From Halopolyspora algeriensis (GTDB taxonomy: Bacteria > Actinomycetota > Actinomycetes > Mycobacteriales > Pseudonocardiaceae), in the NCBI RefSeq assembly GCF_003337235.1, contig NZ_QPJC01000004.1, positions 124,001-188,000 on the forward strand: 64,000 nt of DNA, given 5' to 3'. Both the position numbers and the translations under genes were made by a program. Position 1 is the stretch's first letter, and every line of letters starts with the position of its first letter. The notes under the pieces were generated by a model. It was not told the origin of the DNA, searched no databases, and was given only the letters and a program-made list of their open reading frames with translations. Positions 8,287-18,442 of the stretch are shown here, piece by piece.

Positions 8287-9795
8287 TCACATCATCTCGT
8301 CGGTCAGCGGCATCATCACGGTCTTGAGTTCCGTGTAGGACTCGAAAGCCGCCTGCCCACCCTCGCGGCCGAGACCGGATTGTTTGAACCCGCCGAAGGG
8401 AAGGTGCGGTTCCACCTGGAAACCGTTGATCCCGACGGTTCCGGATCGCACCCGGCGCGCCACCCGGAACGCGCGCTGCGCATCCGCGGTGTACACACCG
8501 GCGCCGAGGCCGTATTCGGAATCGTTGGCCATCCCGATGGCCGAGTCCTCGTCGTCGAACGGCACCACGGACAGCACCGGACCGAAGATCTCCTGCTGGG
8601 CGATGCTCATCGAGTTGTCCACATCGGCGAAGATCGTCGGCGTCACGAAATGGCCCGCACCGAGGTCCCCGCCGGCTTTGTCTCCCCCCGTGACCAGTCG
8701 CGCGCCTTCCTCATGGGCCTTCTCGACATACCCCAGGACCCGGTTCAACTGTCGCTCGTTGATCAGTGGGCACGCCTGCACGCCGGGATCGAAGGGGTCA
8801 CCGTAGGTCACCGAGCCGGCGATCATCTCCGCGGCGGCGACGAATTCGTCGTAGACGTCGCGGTGCACCAGAGCCCTGGTGTGGGCGATGCAGGCCTGAC
8901 CGGACAGGCCCATCGTCACCATGCCCATGGCGGTCATTCCGGCCATCCCGACGTCCGCATCGGGGAAGACGATCGCGGGACTCTTGCCACCGAGTTCCAG
9001 CGAGACCCGCTTCATGGTGCCCGCCGAGGCCTCCACGATCCGCCGCCCCACCTCGCGGCTGCCGGTGAAACTGACCTTGTCGATCTGTTCGTGGGTGATC
9101 AGTGCTTCACCGGTCGGATCTCCCGGACCGGTGACCACGTTGATCACTCCCTGCGGCAAGCCTGCCTCGACGAGCAGCTCCACCATGCGCAGGACGCTGA
9201 ACGTGGCGTATTCCGAAGGTTTGAGCACGACGGTGCACCCTGCGGCCAGTGCCGGGGCCACCTTCTGCGCGAACAGCAGAAACGGCGCGTTCCAGGGCAG
9301 CACCGCACCGACCACACCGATCGGCTCGCGGAAGGTCATCGCGAGGTGGTCCCCGCCCTGATACGGCGCGAACGTCTGGCCGCCTGCCTTGTCGATCCAT
9401 CCCGCATGGTGATCGAAGGCATCGGCCGCGACGGCGACCGACCCCGCGTAGATGGATCCGAAGGACAGCGGCACACTGTTGTCCAGTGCCTGCAGGGCGC
9501 GCAACTCGTCGGTGTGCTCGCGCAGCAGAGCGGCACAACCGTTCAGCAGCCGCGCGCGCTCGCCCGCACGCATGTGCGGCCACGGTCCATCGTCGAACGC
9601 GCGGCGGGCCGCACGGACCGCCTCGTCGACGTCCTCGGAGCCGGCCACCGCGAACTCACCGATCGATTCCCCGGTGGCCGGGTGCTGGTGCGACCAGGTC
9701 GTTTCCCGGCGGGCCTGCCGCCACTGCCCGTCCACGAGCAGCAGGCCGTCCTTGATCCCCACCTCTTCACGATGTTGCTGCATGGTCAGCGTCAT
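8287..9795 (-). CDS. Aldehyde dehydrogenase
   Basis: NAD(P)-dependent aldehyde dehydrogenase, 502 aa, normal family length. Catalytic residues are visible: N169 in P-W-N, E267 in L-E-L-G-G-K, and nucleophile C302 in G-Q-A-C. Start ATG 9795 with GAGGAGG eight bases upstream. It lies 18 bp before the SDR gene and 139 bp after the alcohol dehydrogenase gene. The alcohol dehydrogenase plus aldehyde dehydrogenase pairing suggests oxidation of a sterol C26 alcohol, the CYP125 product, through the aldehyde to the acid; this is inference from context, since CYP125 can itself carry oxidation to the acid. Confidence 0.9.
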   Translation of the reverse strand: MTLTMQQHREEVGIKDGLLLVDGQWRQARRETTWSHQHPATGESIGEFAVAGSEDVDEAVRAARRAFDDGPWPHMRAGERARLLNGCAALLREHTDELRALQALDNSVPLSFGSIYAGSVAVAADAFDHHAGWIDKAGGQTFAPYQGGDHLAMTFREPIGVVGAVLPWNAPFLLFAQKVAPALAAGCTVVLKPSEYATFSVLRMVELLVEAGLPQGVINVVTGPGDPTGEALITHEQIDKVSFTGSREVGRRIVEASAGTMKRVSLELGGKSPAIVFPDADVGMAGMTAMGMVTMGLSGQACIAHTRALVHRDVYDEFVAAAEMIAGSVTYGDPFDPGVQACPLINERQLNRVLGYVEKAHEEGARLVTGGDKAGGDLGAGHFVTPTIFADVDNSMSIAQQEIFGPVLSVVPFDDEDSAIGMANDSEYGLGAGVYTADAQRAFRVARRVRSGTVGINGFQVEPHLPFGGFKQSGLGREGGQAAFESYTELKTVMMPLTDEMM

Positions 9796-9934
9796 CGCTC
9801 ATCCTCCTCGTCGATCGATCCTGCGTGGATCCGGCACCGGCTACGTGGCGGCCTTGCGACCCGGACCCGATGTCCGGGAGCCGTCCACGGCCGGCTCCGT
9901 TCGTCGTGCTGTGCTCGGAGGTCGAAAAGCGCCG

Positions 9935-11023
9935 TCAGTCCACAGTGACGATCTGCCGCACAACACCGTTGGTGCCGTCCTTGAGCGCATCCAGACCGGC
10001 ATTGACGTCGTCGAGAGACATGCGGGTACTGACCATGCCCTCGAGGTCGAGCAGGCCCGCTCGCCAGAACTCCACCATCCGACCGACATCGCGGCGCGGA
10101 TCGGCCGAGCCGTAGAAGGACGGCAATATCTTTCGTTCCGTGATGAACAGTTCCTGCGCGGTGAATTCGATTTTCTGCTCGGGGCCTCCGGCGCCGACCA
10201 CGACGACGCTGCCACCTCGCCTGGTCGCGTCGTAGGCGGTGCGGATGGTTGCGGCCAGCCCCACGACCTCGAAGGCGTAGTCGAACCCGCTTCCACTGGT
10301 GACCGAATCGTTCAGTTCTTGCAGGCCGTCCGGTGTGGTGACGTGCGTGGCGCCGAACCGCCGGGCGGACGCGTGCTTGTCCGTGTCCGGGTCGACCGCG
10401 ACGATCCGTGTCGCGCCGGCCAGCCGGGCCCCCTGGATCACCGAGATCCCCACACCACCACATCCGATGACGGCCACGGTGGAACCCGGCTCGACCGCGG
10501 CGGTGTTGATCACGGCGCCGACGCCGGTCAGCACCCCGCAACCGAGCAGGGCACCGACTTCGAACGGAACCTCGTCATCGACCTTGATCGCCCCGCTACG
10601 CGGCACGACCACTTCTTCGGCGAACGTCCCGCATCCGCCGAAGCCGAACGCGGGTTCCTCGCCGACCTCGAAGCGGGGCGAGGTGAATGCGGCGACCGTG
10701 TGCACCTCGCACAGGTTCGGCTGTCCCCGCAGGCAATGGGGGCAGCCGCCGCACGGCGGCACGAAGGAAATGACCACCCGGTCCCCGGGGTCGAGGTCGG
10801 TGACCGCGCTGCCCGTTTCCAGTACTTCGCCGGCACCCTCGTGCCCCATGACGCCGGGCGCCATCGTGGGCAGTGATCCGTTCATCGCCGACACATCACT
10901 GTGGCAGATCCCGGACGCCCGGATCCGGACGCGGACCTCCTCGGGACCGGGGCCGGTGGTGGCGGCGTCCGTACGGATATCGAGCTTGTCATCACCGATC
11001 TGCTTCAGTACCGCTGCCTTCAC
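9935..11023 (-). CDS. Zinc-dependent alcohol dehydrogenase
   Basis: Medium-chain dehydrogenase/reductase, 362 aa. Catalytic zinc ligands C40, H61 and C162 and the structural-zinc cysteines C91, C94, C97 and C105 are all present; the Rossmann motif G-C-G-G-V-G spans 187-192. The start is GTG 11023 (K-A-A-V-L follows), preceded by AGGAG at eight bases; a longer frame starting at 11086 would run through the operator and is unlikely. First gene of the unit that continues through aldehyde dehydrogenase and SDR into the mce operon, and the KstR box at 11087-11100 lies 64 bp upstream. Likely acts on a sterol-derived primary or secondary alcohol. Confidence 0.9.
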   Translation of the reverse strand: MKAAVLKQIGDDKLDIRTDAATTGPGPEEVRVRIRASGICHSDVSAMNGSLPTMAPGVMGHEGAGEVLETGSAVTDLDPGDRVVISFVPPCGGCPHCLRGQPNLCEVHTVAAFTSPRFEVGEEPAFGFGGCGTFAEEVVVPRSGAIKVDDEVPFEVGALLGCGVLTGVGAVINTAAVEPGSTVAVIGCGGVGISVIQGARLAGATRIVAVDPDTDKHASARRFGATHVTTPDGLQELNDSVTSGSGFDYAFEVVGLAATIRTAYDATRRGGSVVVVGAGGPEQKIEFTAQELFITERKILPSFYGSADPRRDVGRMVEFWRAGLLDLEGMVSTRMSLDDVNAGLDALKDGTNGVVRQIVTVD

Positions 11024-11086
11024 CGGCCCTGTCTCCTCACTGGCCCCGAGGCCGCTCTGCACGAGTGTGTGTAACGTGGAACACAC

Positions 11087-11100
11087 TAGAACGTGTTATC
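11087..11100. promoter_or_regulatory. KstR operator-like site before the alcohol dehydrogenase/mce4 unit
   Basis: TAGAACGTGTTATC matches TnnAACnnGTTnnA at seven of eight fixed positions (last A is C). It lies between the fdxD stop (11108) and the alcohol dehydrogenase GTG (11023), so it most likely controls that gene and the genes down to mce4E. Confidence 0.8.
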
Positions 11101-11107
11101 AATTACC

Positions 11108-11320
11108 TCAAGGGTTGGGTTCCGACTCGGGAGTGCGGATTTCGAGCGCTCCTTTCGGGCACAACTGAACAGCTTTGACAACACGTTCCAGTTCTTCGGA
11201 GTCCTCGGCGGGCTGCCGGATCCGCAACATCTCCTCGTCGTCCAGCGCGAAGACACCGGGCGCGAGCCCGACGCACACTCCGTTCGCCTCGCACAGCCGA
11301 GGATCGACACTGACCTCCAT
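11108..11320 (-). CDS. fdxD: Small 3Fe-4S type ferredoxin
   Basis: Electron carrier, 70 aa. Cysteines C10, C16 and C54 (followed by Pro) give the C-x5-C...C-P pattern of three-cysteine ferredoxins that hold a 3Fe-4S cluster and donate to P450s; the position of a fourth ligand is occupied by a non-Cys residue. The start is ATG 11320 with GGGAGGG four to five bases upstream; the longer frame to 11401 lacks support. Its place between mce4 and divergent fadE26 matches FdxD (Rv3503c). CYP125 is the obvious partner; no ferredoxin reductase gene is in the window. Confidence 0.88.
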   Translation of the reverse strand: MEVSVDPRLCEANGVCVGLAPGVFALDDEEMLRIRQPAEDSEELERVVKAVQLCPKGALEIRTPESEPNP

Positions 11321-11492
11321 CGGTCCCTCCCTGTTCGCCTTGCCGGGCGTGCCGTACCGCCACGCACGACCGGGTCGCCACGTCAGTCCCTCAACGAGCA
11401 CGTGAGAGACAGGTCACGCTTCCCGCCGCTTCCGATTCCGGCCATCGCGACCACCACGCGAAGAGGTCTTCCGCCGTCTCCCTGCTCATTGG

Positions 11493-11506
11493 TAGAACGC
11501 GTTATA
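11493..11506. promoter_or_regulatory. KstR operator-like site (fdxD side)
   Basis: TAGAACGCGTTATA matches all eight fixed positions of TnnAACnnGTTnnA. It lies 173 bp upstream of the fdxD start and is the better candidate for fdxD control. Confidence 0.8.
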
Positions 11507-11588
11507 CATCATGACGCACCGGGCAAGATCCATCCGGAAGAACTCCGCGCCGGTGTTCGACTCCGGGTGCACACCCGGATATATTCAC

Positions 11589-11602
11589 TGAAACACGTTT
11601 CA
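11589..11602. promoter_or_regulatory. KstR operator-like site before fadE26
   Basis: TGAAACACGTTTCA matches all eight fixed positions of the KstR consensus and lies 44 bp upstream of the fadE26 ATG, in a position to block its promoter. Confidence 0.85.
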
Positions 11603-11645
11603 TAAGAGTGAGCGGCGCGTCGCCCGGCTCGGCTCAGGAGCATGC

Positions 11646-12824
<1,179 letters not shown>

Positions 12825-12857
12825 CCACACCCCCACCGCCGACGCGAAAAGGCAGAC

Positions 12858-13985
12858 ATGGATTTCTCGCCGACCGAAGCCCAGCAGGATCTCGCAGGAC
12901 TGACCACCGACATCCTCGCCGACCACGTCACCGACGCACGCCTTCGGGAGCTCGACTCCGACAGCGGCCGGTTCGATCGTGCGCTGTGGAAGGAGCTGGG
13001 GCGGGCGGGCGTGCTCGGCGCGACCCTGCCACCCGACGTGGGTGGTGCCGGGTTCGGCCTGCTGGAGCAGTGCAGCGTGCTGATCGAAATGGGACGTGCG
13101 ACCGCGCCGGTGCCGTACCTGTCCTCCGTGGTACTGGCCGCCGCCACACTCGCCCGGTTCGGTACTCGTGAGCAGCGGGACCGCTGGGCGGTACCCGCCG
13201 GGGCCGGCGAGACGGTCCTCACCGCGGCCATGGTCGAGGAGGGCAGTGCGGATCCGCGCACGCCGTCGACCCGTGCCGACCGCTCGGGCGAGCACTGGGT
13301 GCTCAACGGGACCAAAACCACCGTCCCCGCCGGACCGGTGGCCGATCTCGTCCTGGTGCCCGCGACGACCCCCGAGGGACCTGCGGTCTTTCTCGTCGCG
13401 CCGGGCGACCGAGGAGTGACCCTGGAAAGCCAGCGAGTCACCGGCGCAGGCACCGAGGCGTGGCTCGAACTCTCCGAGGTGTCACTGGCGCAGGATCGTG
13501 TACTCGGCGGTGTCGAACACGGGCCGCAGATTCTCGACCTGATGTTGCGCCACGGAACGATCGGCCTGTGCGCCGGACAGCTCGGAGTGCTCGAACGAGC
13601 TTTGGAACTGACCGCCGAGTACGCTCGTGACCGGGTGCAGTTCGGCCACCCGATCGGCGGCTTCCAGGCCGTGGCGCAGCGCCTCGCCGATGCCTACATC
13701 GATGTCGAAGCGGTCCGGCTGACGATGTGGCAGGCCGCGTGGCTGGCCTCGCACGGGCTTCCCTGTGACACCGAGGCGGCCACGGCGAAGTTCTGGGCCG
13801 CCGAAGGCGGTCACCGAGTCGCCCACACCGCCGTGCACGTCCACGGTGGCGTGGGCATTGATCTCGACCACCATCTGCATCGGTACTTCGTCGCGGCCAA
13901 GTACCACGAATTCACCCTCGGTGCGGCGACCGCGCAGCTCGGCCACATCGGCCGAACCCTGGCCGCCGAGGCGATCGAGGAATAG
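12858..13985 (+). CDS. fadE27: Acyl-CoA dehydrogenase, ChsE5 subunit
   Basis: Partner of FadE26, 375 aa. It resembles M. tuberculosis FadE27 (ChsE5): D-F-S-P-T-E-A-Q-Q-D-L at the start, Q-L-G-V-L-E-R-A-L-E-L-T-A-E-Y-A-R mid-chain, and H-V-H-G-G-V-G-I near the end. In these heteromers this subunit supplies part of the FAD site and lacks the catalytic base, which fits the absence of an N-H-E-R-type segment here. AAGG lies nine bases before the ATG. Expressed with fadE26 from the promoter at the KstR box 11589; a strong double hairpin follows the stop. Confidence 0.95.
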   Translation: MDFSPTEAQQDLAGLTTDILADHVTDARLRELDSDSGRFDRALWKELGRAGVLGATLPPDVGGAGFGLLEQCSVLIEMGRATAPVPYLSSVVLAAATLARFGTREQRDRWAVPAGAGETVLTAAMVEEGSADPRTPSTRADRSGEHWVLNGTKTTVPAGPVADLVLVPATTPEGPAVFLVAPGDRGVTLESQRVTGAGTEAWLELSEVSLAQDRVLGGVEHGPQILDLMLRHGTIGLCAGQLGVLERALELTAEYARDRVQFGHPIGGFQAVAQRLADAYIDVEAVRLTMWQAAWLASHGLPCDTEAATAKFWAAEGGHRVAHTAVHVHGGVGIDLDHHLHRYFVAAKYHEFTLGAATAQLGHIGRTLAAEAIEE

Positions 13986-13996
13986 TTCTCGAAAAA

Positions 13997-14018
13997 CGGG
14001 CGCAGAGGACTGCGCCCG
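13997..14018. terminator. Hairpin between convergent genes (first)
   Basis: Perfect 9-bp stem CGGGCGCAG/CTGCGCCCG with an AGGA loop, just past the fadE27 stop. No U-run, as is common in high-GC actinobacteria. Confidence 0.7.
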
Positions 14019-14030
14019 GCCGGAAACGAC

Positions 14031-14063
14031 GGCGGTGCGGACAAGGGCAGGAGCCGCACCGCC
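14031..14063. terminator. Hairpin between convergent genes (second)
   Basis: Perfect 10-bp stem GGCGGTGCGG/CCGCACCGCC with a 13-nt loop, 11 bp before the stop of the minus-strand flavoprotein gene. With the neighbouring hairpin it probably terminates both convergent transcripts. Confidence 0.65.
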
Positions 14064-14074
14064 ATCCGCACGCC

Positions 14075-15178
14075 TCAGCGCAGTTTGTCCAGCCTCGCGA
14101 ATGTCTCGTCGACCTCCCGCAGCAGGCCGGCCATCACGTCGTCGACCCGGCGGATCTCGTTCATCCGGCCGACGATCTGCCCGACCGGCATCGACACGAC
14201 CTCGGGGTCGTCGGAGCGCATGATGCGCCGGTGCGCCTGGCTGACCAGAACGTTCTGCAGCGGCATCGGCAGCGGTTCCGGAGCGCCGGGCTCGGACCAC
14301 GCCTCGGTCCACCGGGTCTTGAGCAACCGGGCCGGCTTGCCGGTGTAGATCCGGGAGCGGACCGTGTCGCCGGAGCCGGCCTTCAACAGCGCCTGCTGCA
14401 TCGCCGTGTCCCCGGCGGTCAGCGCGTACTCGGCAGTGGACAGCCAGTACGATCCCATCCACGCCCCGGAGGCTCCGAGGGCGAGCGCGGCGGCCACCTG
14501 CCGCCCGGAACCGATTCCCCCGGCCGCCAGAACCGGAACCCGATCCCCCACCGCATCGACGATCTCGGGGACGAGCACCATCGTGGCGATCTCACCGGTG
14601 TGCCCGCCGGCCTCGTGTCCCTGGGCCACGACGAGGTCCACGCCGTCATCCACCTGCCGCTGCGCGTGCTCGCCCTTGCCCGCCAGCGCCGCCACGAGGA
14701 TGTCGTGGTCATGAGCCCGCTCGATCACGTCCCGGGGCGGGGACCCGAGCGCGTTGGCGATCAGCTTCACCGGGTGCTGCAGGGCGACATCGACATGTGA
14801 GCGCGCCACCGAGTGCAACCAGCCCAGCACCGAATCCGACTGCTCGTCCTCCTCCGGCAGGTCCGGTACGCCGAGCCGCTCCAGCGTCCGATCGACGAAT
14901 TCCCGGTGTTCGGCCGGGATCATCTCCGCCAGGTCCACATCGGTGCCTTCGGTGGGGACTTTCGACGGCATCACGATGTCGACCCCGTAGGGCCGACCGT
15001 CGGTGTTGCGGTCCATCCAGTCCAGAACTCTGTCCAGCTCGTCGGCGTCGTTGAATCGCACGCACCCGAGCACGCCGAACCCACCGGCGCGGCTGATCGC
15101 CGCGGCGACGTGTTCGGAGGGCGTGAAGCCGACGATCGGATGCTCGACGCCGAGTGTGTCGCAGAGTGAGGTACGCAT
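14075..15178 (-). CDS. Nitronate monooxygenase/NPD-family FMN oxidoreductase
   Basis: TIM-barrel FMN enzyme of the 2-nitropropane dioxygenase (nitronate monooxygenase) family, 367 aa. The family segment G-H-E-A-G-G-H-T-G at about residues 187-195 holds the likely catalytic His, and A-A-G-G-I-G-S-G-R is the FMN phosphate loop. Start ATG 15178 with AAAGGA upstream. It is 42 bp downstream of fadD19 on the same strand, so probably co-transcribed. A related enzyme, IpdC, acts in mycobacterial C/D-ring degradation, but this sequence does not look like a close IpdC match to me, so the substrate is left open. Confidence 0.8.
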   Translation of the reverse strand: MRTSLCDTLGVEHPIVGFTPSEHVAAAISRAGGFGVLGCVRFNDADELDRVLDWMDRNTDGRPYGVDIVMPSKVPTEGTDVDLAEMIPAEHREFVDRTLERLGVPDLPEEDEQSDSVLGWLHSVARSHVDVALQHPVKLIANALGSPPRDVIERAHDHDILVAALAGKGEHAQRQVDDGVDLVVAQGHEAGGHTGEIATMVLVPEIVDAVGDRVPVLAAGGIGSGRQVAAALALGASGAWMGSYWLSTAEYALTAGDTAMQQALLKAGSGDTVRSRIYTGKPARLLKTRWTEAWSEPGAPEPLPMPLQNVLVSQAHRRIMRSDDPEVVSMPVGQIVGRMNEIRRVDDVMAGLLREVDETFARLDKLR

Positions 15179-15220
15179 GGATCGGTCCTTTCGGAGGGAT
15201 TCGGGTCGATGGACGTCGGA

Positions 15221-16867
15221 TCAGCGGGAGTCGGCAACGGGGGTGGAGCGTGGCCGCACAGCCGAGGAGGGCTCGCGTTCCTCGGTATGACGCCGCGCCC
15301 ACCGGTAGTCCGGCTTGCCGCTCGGCGATCGACTGATCTCGTCGACCAGCCACAGGGTTCGCGGCAGTTTGTATCCGGCGATGTGCTCCCGCAGGTACGT
15401 GGCGAGCGTGTCGAGGTCGGGGGTCGCACCCGGCCTGGGCTGGACCACAGCGCCGACGCGCTGCCCCGTGCGCTCATCGGGGACACCCACCACCAGGGCG
15501 TCGAACACGTCGGGGTGCGACTTCAGCGCTCCCTCGACCTCTTCGGGGAACACCTTCTCCCCGCCGGTGTTGATGCTCATGGTCCCCCGACCGAGCATGG
15601 TGATCTGCCCGTCGCTTTCCAACCGGGCGTAGTCGCCGGGAACGACGTAGCGCCGGCCGTCGATCTCCCGAAACACCGATGCGGTCTTGTCGGGGTCGTT
15701 GTAGTAGCCCAGCGGGATGTGGCCGCAGCGAGCCAGCCAACCCACCTCGCCGGTTCCCGGCTGCAGAACCCTGCCGTCATCGCTGATGACAGTGGTGGAG
15801 GTGCCCGCATTGACCCGGGGACCTCCGGAGTTCTCGCTGCCCTTGCCCACCACGCCGATACCGCTGAACCCGGTTTCCGAGGAACCGATCGAGTCGGTGA
15901 TCACCACGTTGGGCAGCGCCTCCAGATACTGCTCCTGCACCGAGGGGGAGAACAGCGCCGCGCTGCTGGAGATGGCCACCAGGGAGGAAGCGTCGTAGTC
16001 GCCCTGGTGGTAGGCCTCGATGAGGGGGCGAGCCATCGCGTCGCCGGTGATGGCCAGAACATTGACACCGTTGCGCTCGATCTCGCGCCACATCTCGTGG
16101 GCGTCGAACTCCGGCACGAACACCACGGAGCTGCACGCGAACAGGTTGCCCAGCGCCGCCCACTGGGCGGCACCGTGGATGAAGGGTGCGGCAGGCAATC
16201 GGACGAGCCCGCCGCTCTCGGCTCCTTGGCGGGCCTGCTGCCATTCGTCGGCGACGGGCTCTCCCGTCATGAAGTCGATGCCACCCCCGAGGGTGCGCCA
16301 GACGTCCTCGTGGCGCCACATCACCCCCTTGGGTTGACCCGTGGTGCCGCCGGTGTAGAGCAGGTAGAGATCGTCGTCACTGCGCTCGCCGAAGTCGCGG
16401 TCCGGCGAACCCTCCGCCAGGGCGGACTCGTACTCGACTCCCCCGTAGGCGGAGTGATCACCGTCCGTGCCGTCCTCGACGACCAGCACGGTGTCCAGGC
16501 CGTCGATGTCGGGCAGGACCTCGGCCACTCGCTGTGAGTACCTGCGTTCGTGAACGAGGACCGCGAGATCGGCGTCGTCGAAGATGTAGCGCAGTTCGCC
16601 GGGGACATAGCGGTAATTGATGTTGATCGCCACGGCGCGCAGCTTGTACGCGGCGATCATCGTTTCCAGCGCTTCGATGGAGTTCCGGGAGTACACACCG
16701 ATGTGCGAGCCCTGCCCCACTCCCCGGTCCGCGAGGTAGTGGGCGAGGCGGTTCGCTCGCTGCTCCAGTTGCCGGTACGTGAGGCGACGCTCGCCGCAGA
16801 CCACGGCGACGCGTTCGGGGGTCAAGTCAACTGCGTGCTCGAAGAGATCTGCGATATTGTGTGCCAC
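15221..16867 (-). CDS. fadD19: Steroid side-chain acyl-CoA synthetase FadD19
   Basis: ATP-dependent CoA ligase activating C26 sterol acids, 548 aa, the same length as M. tuberculosis FadD19. Adenylation motif Y-T-G-G-T-T-G-Q-P-K-G, I-T-D-S-I-G-S-S-E-T-G and the P-G-D-Y-A motif are present, with Y-K-L-P-R and G-K-P-D-Y-R-W near the C-terminus. Near-identical blocks to FadD19 include G-V-M-W-R-H-E-D and I-T-G-D-A-M-A-R-P-L. The start is taken as GTG 16867 (A-H-N-I-A-D); there is no clear Shine-Dalgarno and the KstR box is 12 bp upstream, so the message may be leaderless. A 770-residue longer frame is rejected because it runs through echA19. In Rhodococcus FadD19 is needed for C24-branched sterols. 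Confidence 0.95.
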   Translation of the reverse strand: MAHNIADLFEHAVDLTPERVAVVCGERRLTYRQLEQRANRLAHYLADRGVGQGSHIGVYSRNSIEALETMIAAYKLRAVAININYRYVPGELRYIFDDADLAVLVHERRYSQRVAEVLPDIDGLDTVLVVEDGTDGDHSAYGGVEYESALAEGSPDRDFGERSDDDLYLLYTGGTTGQPKGVMWRHEDVWRTLGGGIDFMTGEPVADEWQQARQGAESGGLVRLPAAPFIHGAAQWAALGNLFACSSVVFVPEFDAHEMWREIERNGVNVLAITGDAMARPLIEAYHQGDYDASSLVAISSSAALFSPSVQEQYLEALPNVVITDSIGSSETGFSGIGVVGKGSENSGGPRVNAGTSTTVISDDGRVLQPGTGEVGWLARCGHIPLGYYNDPDKTASVFREIDGRRYVVPGDYARLESDGQITMLGRGTMSINTGGEKVFPEEVEGALKSHPDVFDALVVGVPDERTGQRVGAVVQPRPGATPDLDTLATYLREHIAGYKLPRTLWLVDEISRSPSGKPDYRWARRHTEEREPSSAVRPRSTPVADSR

Positions 16868-16878
16868 CCGAAACAAAC

Positions 16879-16892
16879 TAGAACGTGTTATC
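16879..16892. promoter_or_regulatory. KstR operator-like site between fadD19 and echA19
   Basis: TAGAACGTGTTATC matches seven of eight fixed positions of the KstR consensus and sits in the 87-bp divergent gap, so it can control both genes. Confidence 0.82.
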
Positions 16893-16954
16893 ATTCGTGA
16901 CAATGGCCTGACCCGTTCGGCCGAAGAACTTCTTCTTCTCCGGAGGCGCCCACG

Positions 16955-17773
16955 ATGACATCGGCACAATCCGATACCCGGAATCAGGACGCGCAGCAGC
17001 CGGATTGCCTCGTGGAGCAGCACGGGCATGTCCTGGTCGTCACGCTCAACCGCCCCGAGGCGCGCAACGCCCTGTCCGCGTCGATGCTGTCCATCCTGCG
17101 ACAGGCCTGGGACGAAGTGGACGGCAACGATGAGATACGGGTCTGCGTGCTCACCGGGGCGGACGGTGCTTTCTGCTCGGGCGCCGATCTCAAGGCCATG
17201 AACAGCCAACATCCCGGCGACAGCGCGGCGGGACAGGATCTGTCGGTGATCGAACCACTGCTGAAGGGACGGCGCCTGAGCAAGCCGCTCATCGCGGCAG
17301 TGGAGGGGCCTGCCGTGGCGGGCGGCACCGAAATCCTGCAGGCCACCGATATCCGGGTGGCCGGAGAGAGCGCACGCTTCGGCGTCTCCGAAGCCCGCTG
17401 GGGACTGTTCCCGCTCGGCGGTTCCGCGGTGCGGCTGCCGCGGCAGGTTCCCTACACGCGGGCCGCCGAGATCCTGCTGACCGGCCGGCACCTGTCGGCC
17501 TTCGAAGCGCAGGAAATAGGCCTGGTCGGCCATGTCGTACCGGACGGACAGGCTCTGGACAAGGCGATGGAGCTGGCGGAGTCGGTGGCTGCCAACGGGC
17601 CGCTGGCGGTGCAGGCCATCCTGCAGACCATGCGCGAGACCGAGGGTATGCCCGAGAACGAGGCGTTCACCGTGGACACCCGTCTCGGCATGGCCGTCTT
17701 CGGCAGCGAGGACGCCAAGGAAGGGCCGCGGGCCTTCGCCGACAAGCGGATCCCCGAATTTCGCGGCCGCTAG
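16955..17773 (+). CDS. echA19: Enoyl-CoA hydratase EchA19
   Basis: Crotonase-fold hydratase, 272 aa, adding water to steroid enoyl-CoA. It matches M. tuberculosis EchA19 in long blocks: [35 protein letters not shown] and the C-terminal [14 protein letters not shown]. The oxyanion-hole segments S-G-A-D-L-K-A and A-V-A-G-G are intact and an acidic residue lies in S-E-A-R-W-G. Start ATG 16955 with GGAGG eight bases upstream. Divergent from fadD19, sharing its KstR box, exactly as Rv3515c/Rv3516. Confidence 0.94.
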   Translation: MTSAQSDTRNQDAQQPDCLVEQHGHVLVVTLNRPEARNALSASMLSILRQAWDEVDGNDEIRVCVLTGADGAFCSGADLKAMNSQHPGDSAAGQDLSVIEPLLKGRRLSKPLIAAVEGPAVAGGTEILQATDIRVAGESARFGVSEARWGLFPLGGSAVRLPRQVPYTRAAEILLTGRHLSAFEAQEIGLVGHVVPDGQALDKAMELAESVAANGPLAVQAILQTMRETEGMPENEAFTVDTRLGMAVFGSEDAKEGPRAFADKRIPEFRGR

Positions 17774-17840
17774 ACAAGGGCGGGGAAGGAGCCGGGCGTC
17801 GCTTCAGGAGTGCATTCATCGATCACCCGAAAAGGACTCC

Positions 17841-18311
17841 TCAGTAGACGCCCGGACCCAGTTTGCGGTGGTCCCAGCTGACCACCCGGGTGCTCTCGAA
17901 CACCACGGCCACCCGTTTGCCGCCTTTGCTGCGTATCGCTTCCCGCCCCGATTCGTCCAGGGGGCCTCCGCCGTAACGCTGCGCGATGGCCTCGCCCACC
18001 CGCTGGATCTCGGCGGGATCCTCCGAGAGGTGGGCGTGTCCCTCCAGGAACACACCGCGCAACTCCTCGTAGCTCTCCCCCGCCTCGACCAGGCAGCTCA
18101 TTCGCGCATCGCGGCGCAGATTCACGGTCTTCTGGGCGGACCCGTACGTCCAGAACACGATCGCGGAGTCCAGGAACGCGAACCACATGGGCACCAGGTG
18201 CGGATGCCCGGTGTGACCGTGGCTGGCGACGATGAGCGTGTGCTGCTCGGAGAGGAAGTCCTCGATCTCGTCCGGAGACATCCGAATCCGGTCACGACGG
18301 CTGCCTGCCAT
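17841..18311 (-). CDS. PPOX-class flavin/F420-binding protein
   Basis: Split-barrel protein of the pyridoxamine-phosphate-oxidase-like superfamily, 156 aa, binding FMN or F420. Visible features are the strand V-P-M-W-F-A-F-L, the segment K-T-V-N-L-R-R-D that contacts the cofactor phosphate in this family, and W-D-H-R-K-L-G-P-G-V-Y at the C-terminus. ATG 18311 has AAAGGG upstream. It faces echA19 tail to tail, 67 bp apart, and a dispersed repeat lies upstream. Many actinobacterial members reduce small molecules with F420H2; nothing in the sequence fixes the substrate. Confidence 0.8.
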   Translation of the reverse strand: MAGSRRDRIRMSPDEIEDFLSEQHTLIVASHGHTGHPHLVPMWFAFLDSAIVFWTYGSAQKTVNLRRDARMSCLVEAGESYEELRGVFLEGHAHLSEDPAEIQRVGEAIAQRYGGGPLDESGREAIRSKGGKRVAVVFESTRVVSWDHRKLGPGVY

Positions 18312-18442
18312 CTAACGAGCCCTTTCAGGATGGTTTTTGCACGAGTGCTCAGCCTGAGCGAACCGACCGGCTCCGGCTGTTACCGTTCATGGCCCCGGCT
18401 GAGGCTCATGCAAGGCAGGGGCCACGTGATGGAGAGTGGCTC

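Larger units (their letters stand above)
11321..11645. other. Divergent intergenic region with two KstR boxes
   Basis: This 325-bp gap between fdxD (minus) and fadE26 (plus) contains no convincing gene. It holds two full-match KstR boxes (11493-11506 and 11589-11602), one near each promoter. Confidence 0.7.

Noticed and set aside
14075-15178. IpdC assignment for the nitronate-monooxygenase-like gene
   Set aside because: Same family, but the sequence blocks I recall for IpdC do not match well and it follows fadD19 rather than ipdAB.
16868-17533. N-terminal extension of FadD19 to 770 residues
   Set aside because: It reads antisense through echA19 and the operator; GTG 16867 gives the exact FadD19 length.
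17803-17842. AGGAGT...ACTCCT hairpin between echA19 and the PPOX gene as a terminator
   Set aside because: Only six pairs with a loop of more than 20 bases; too weak to annotate.
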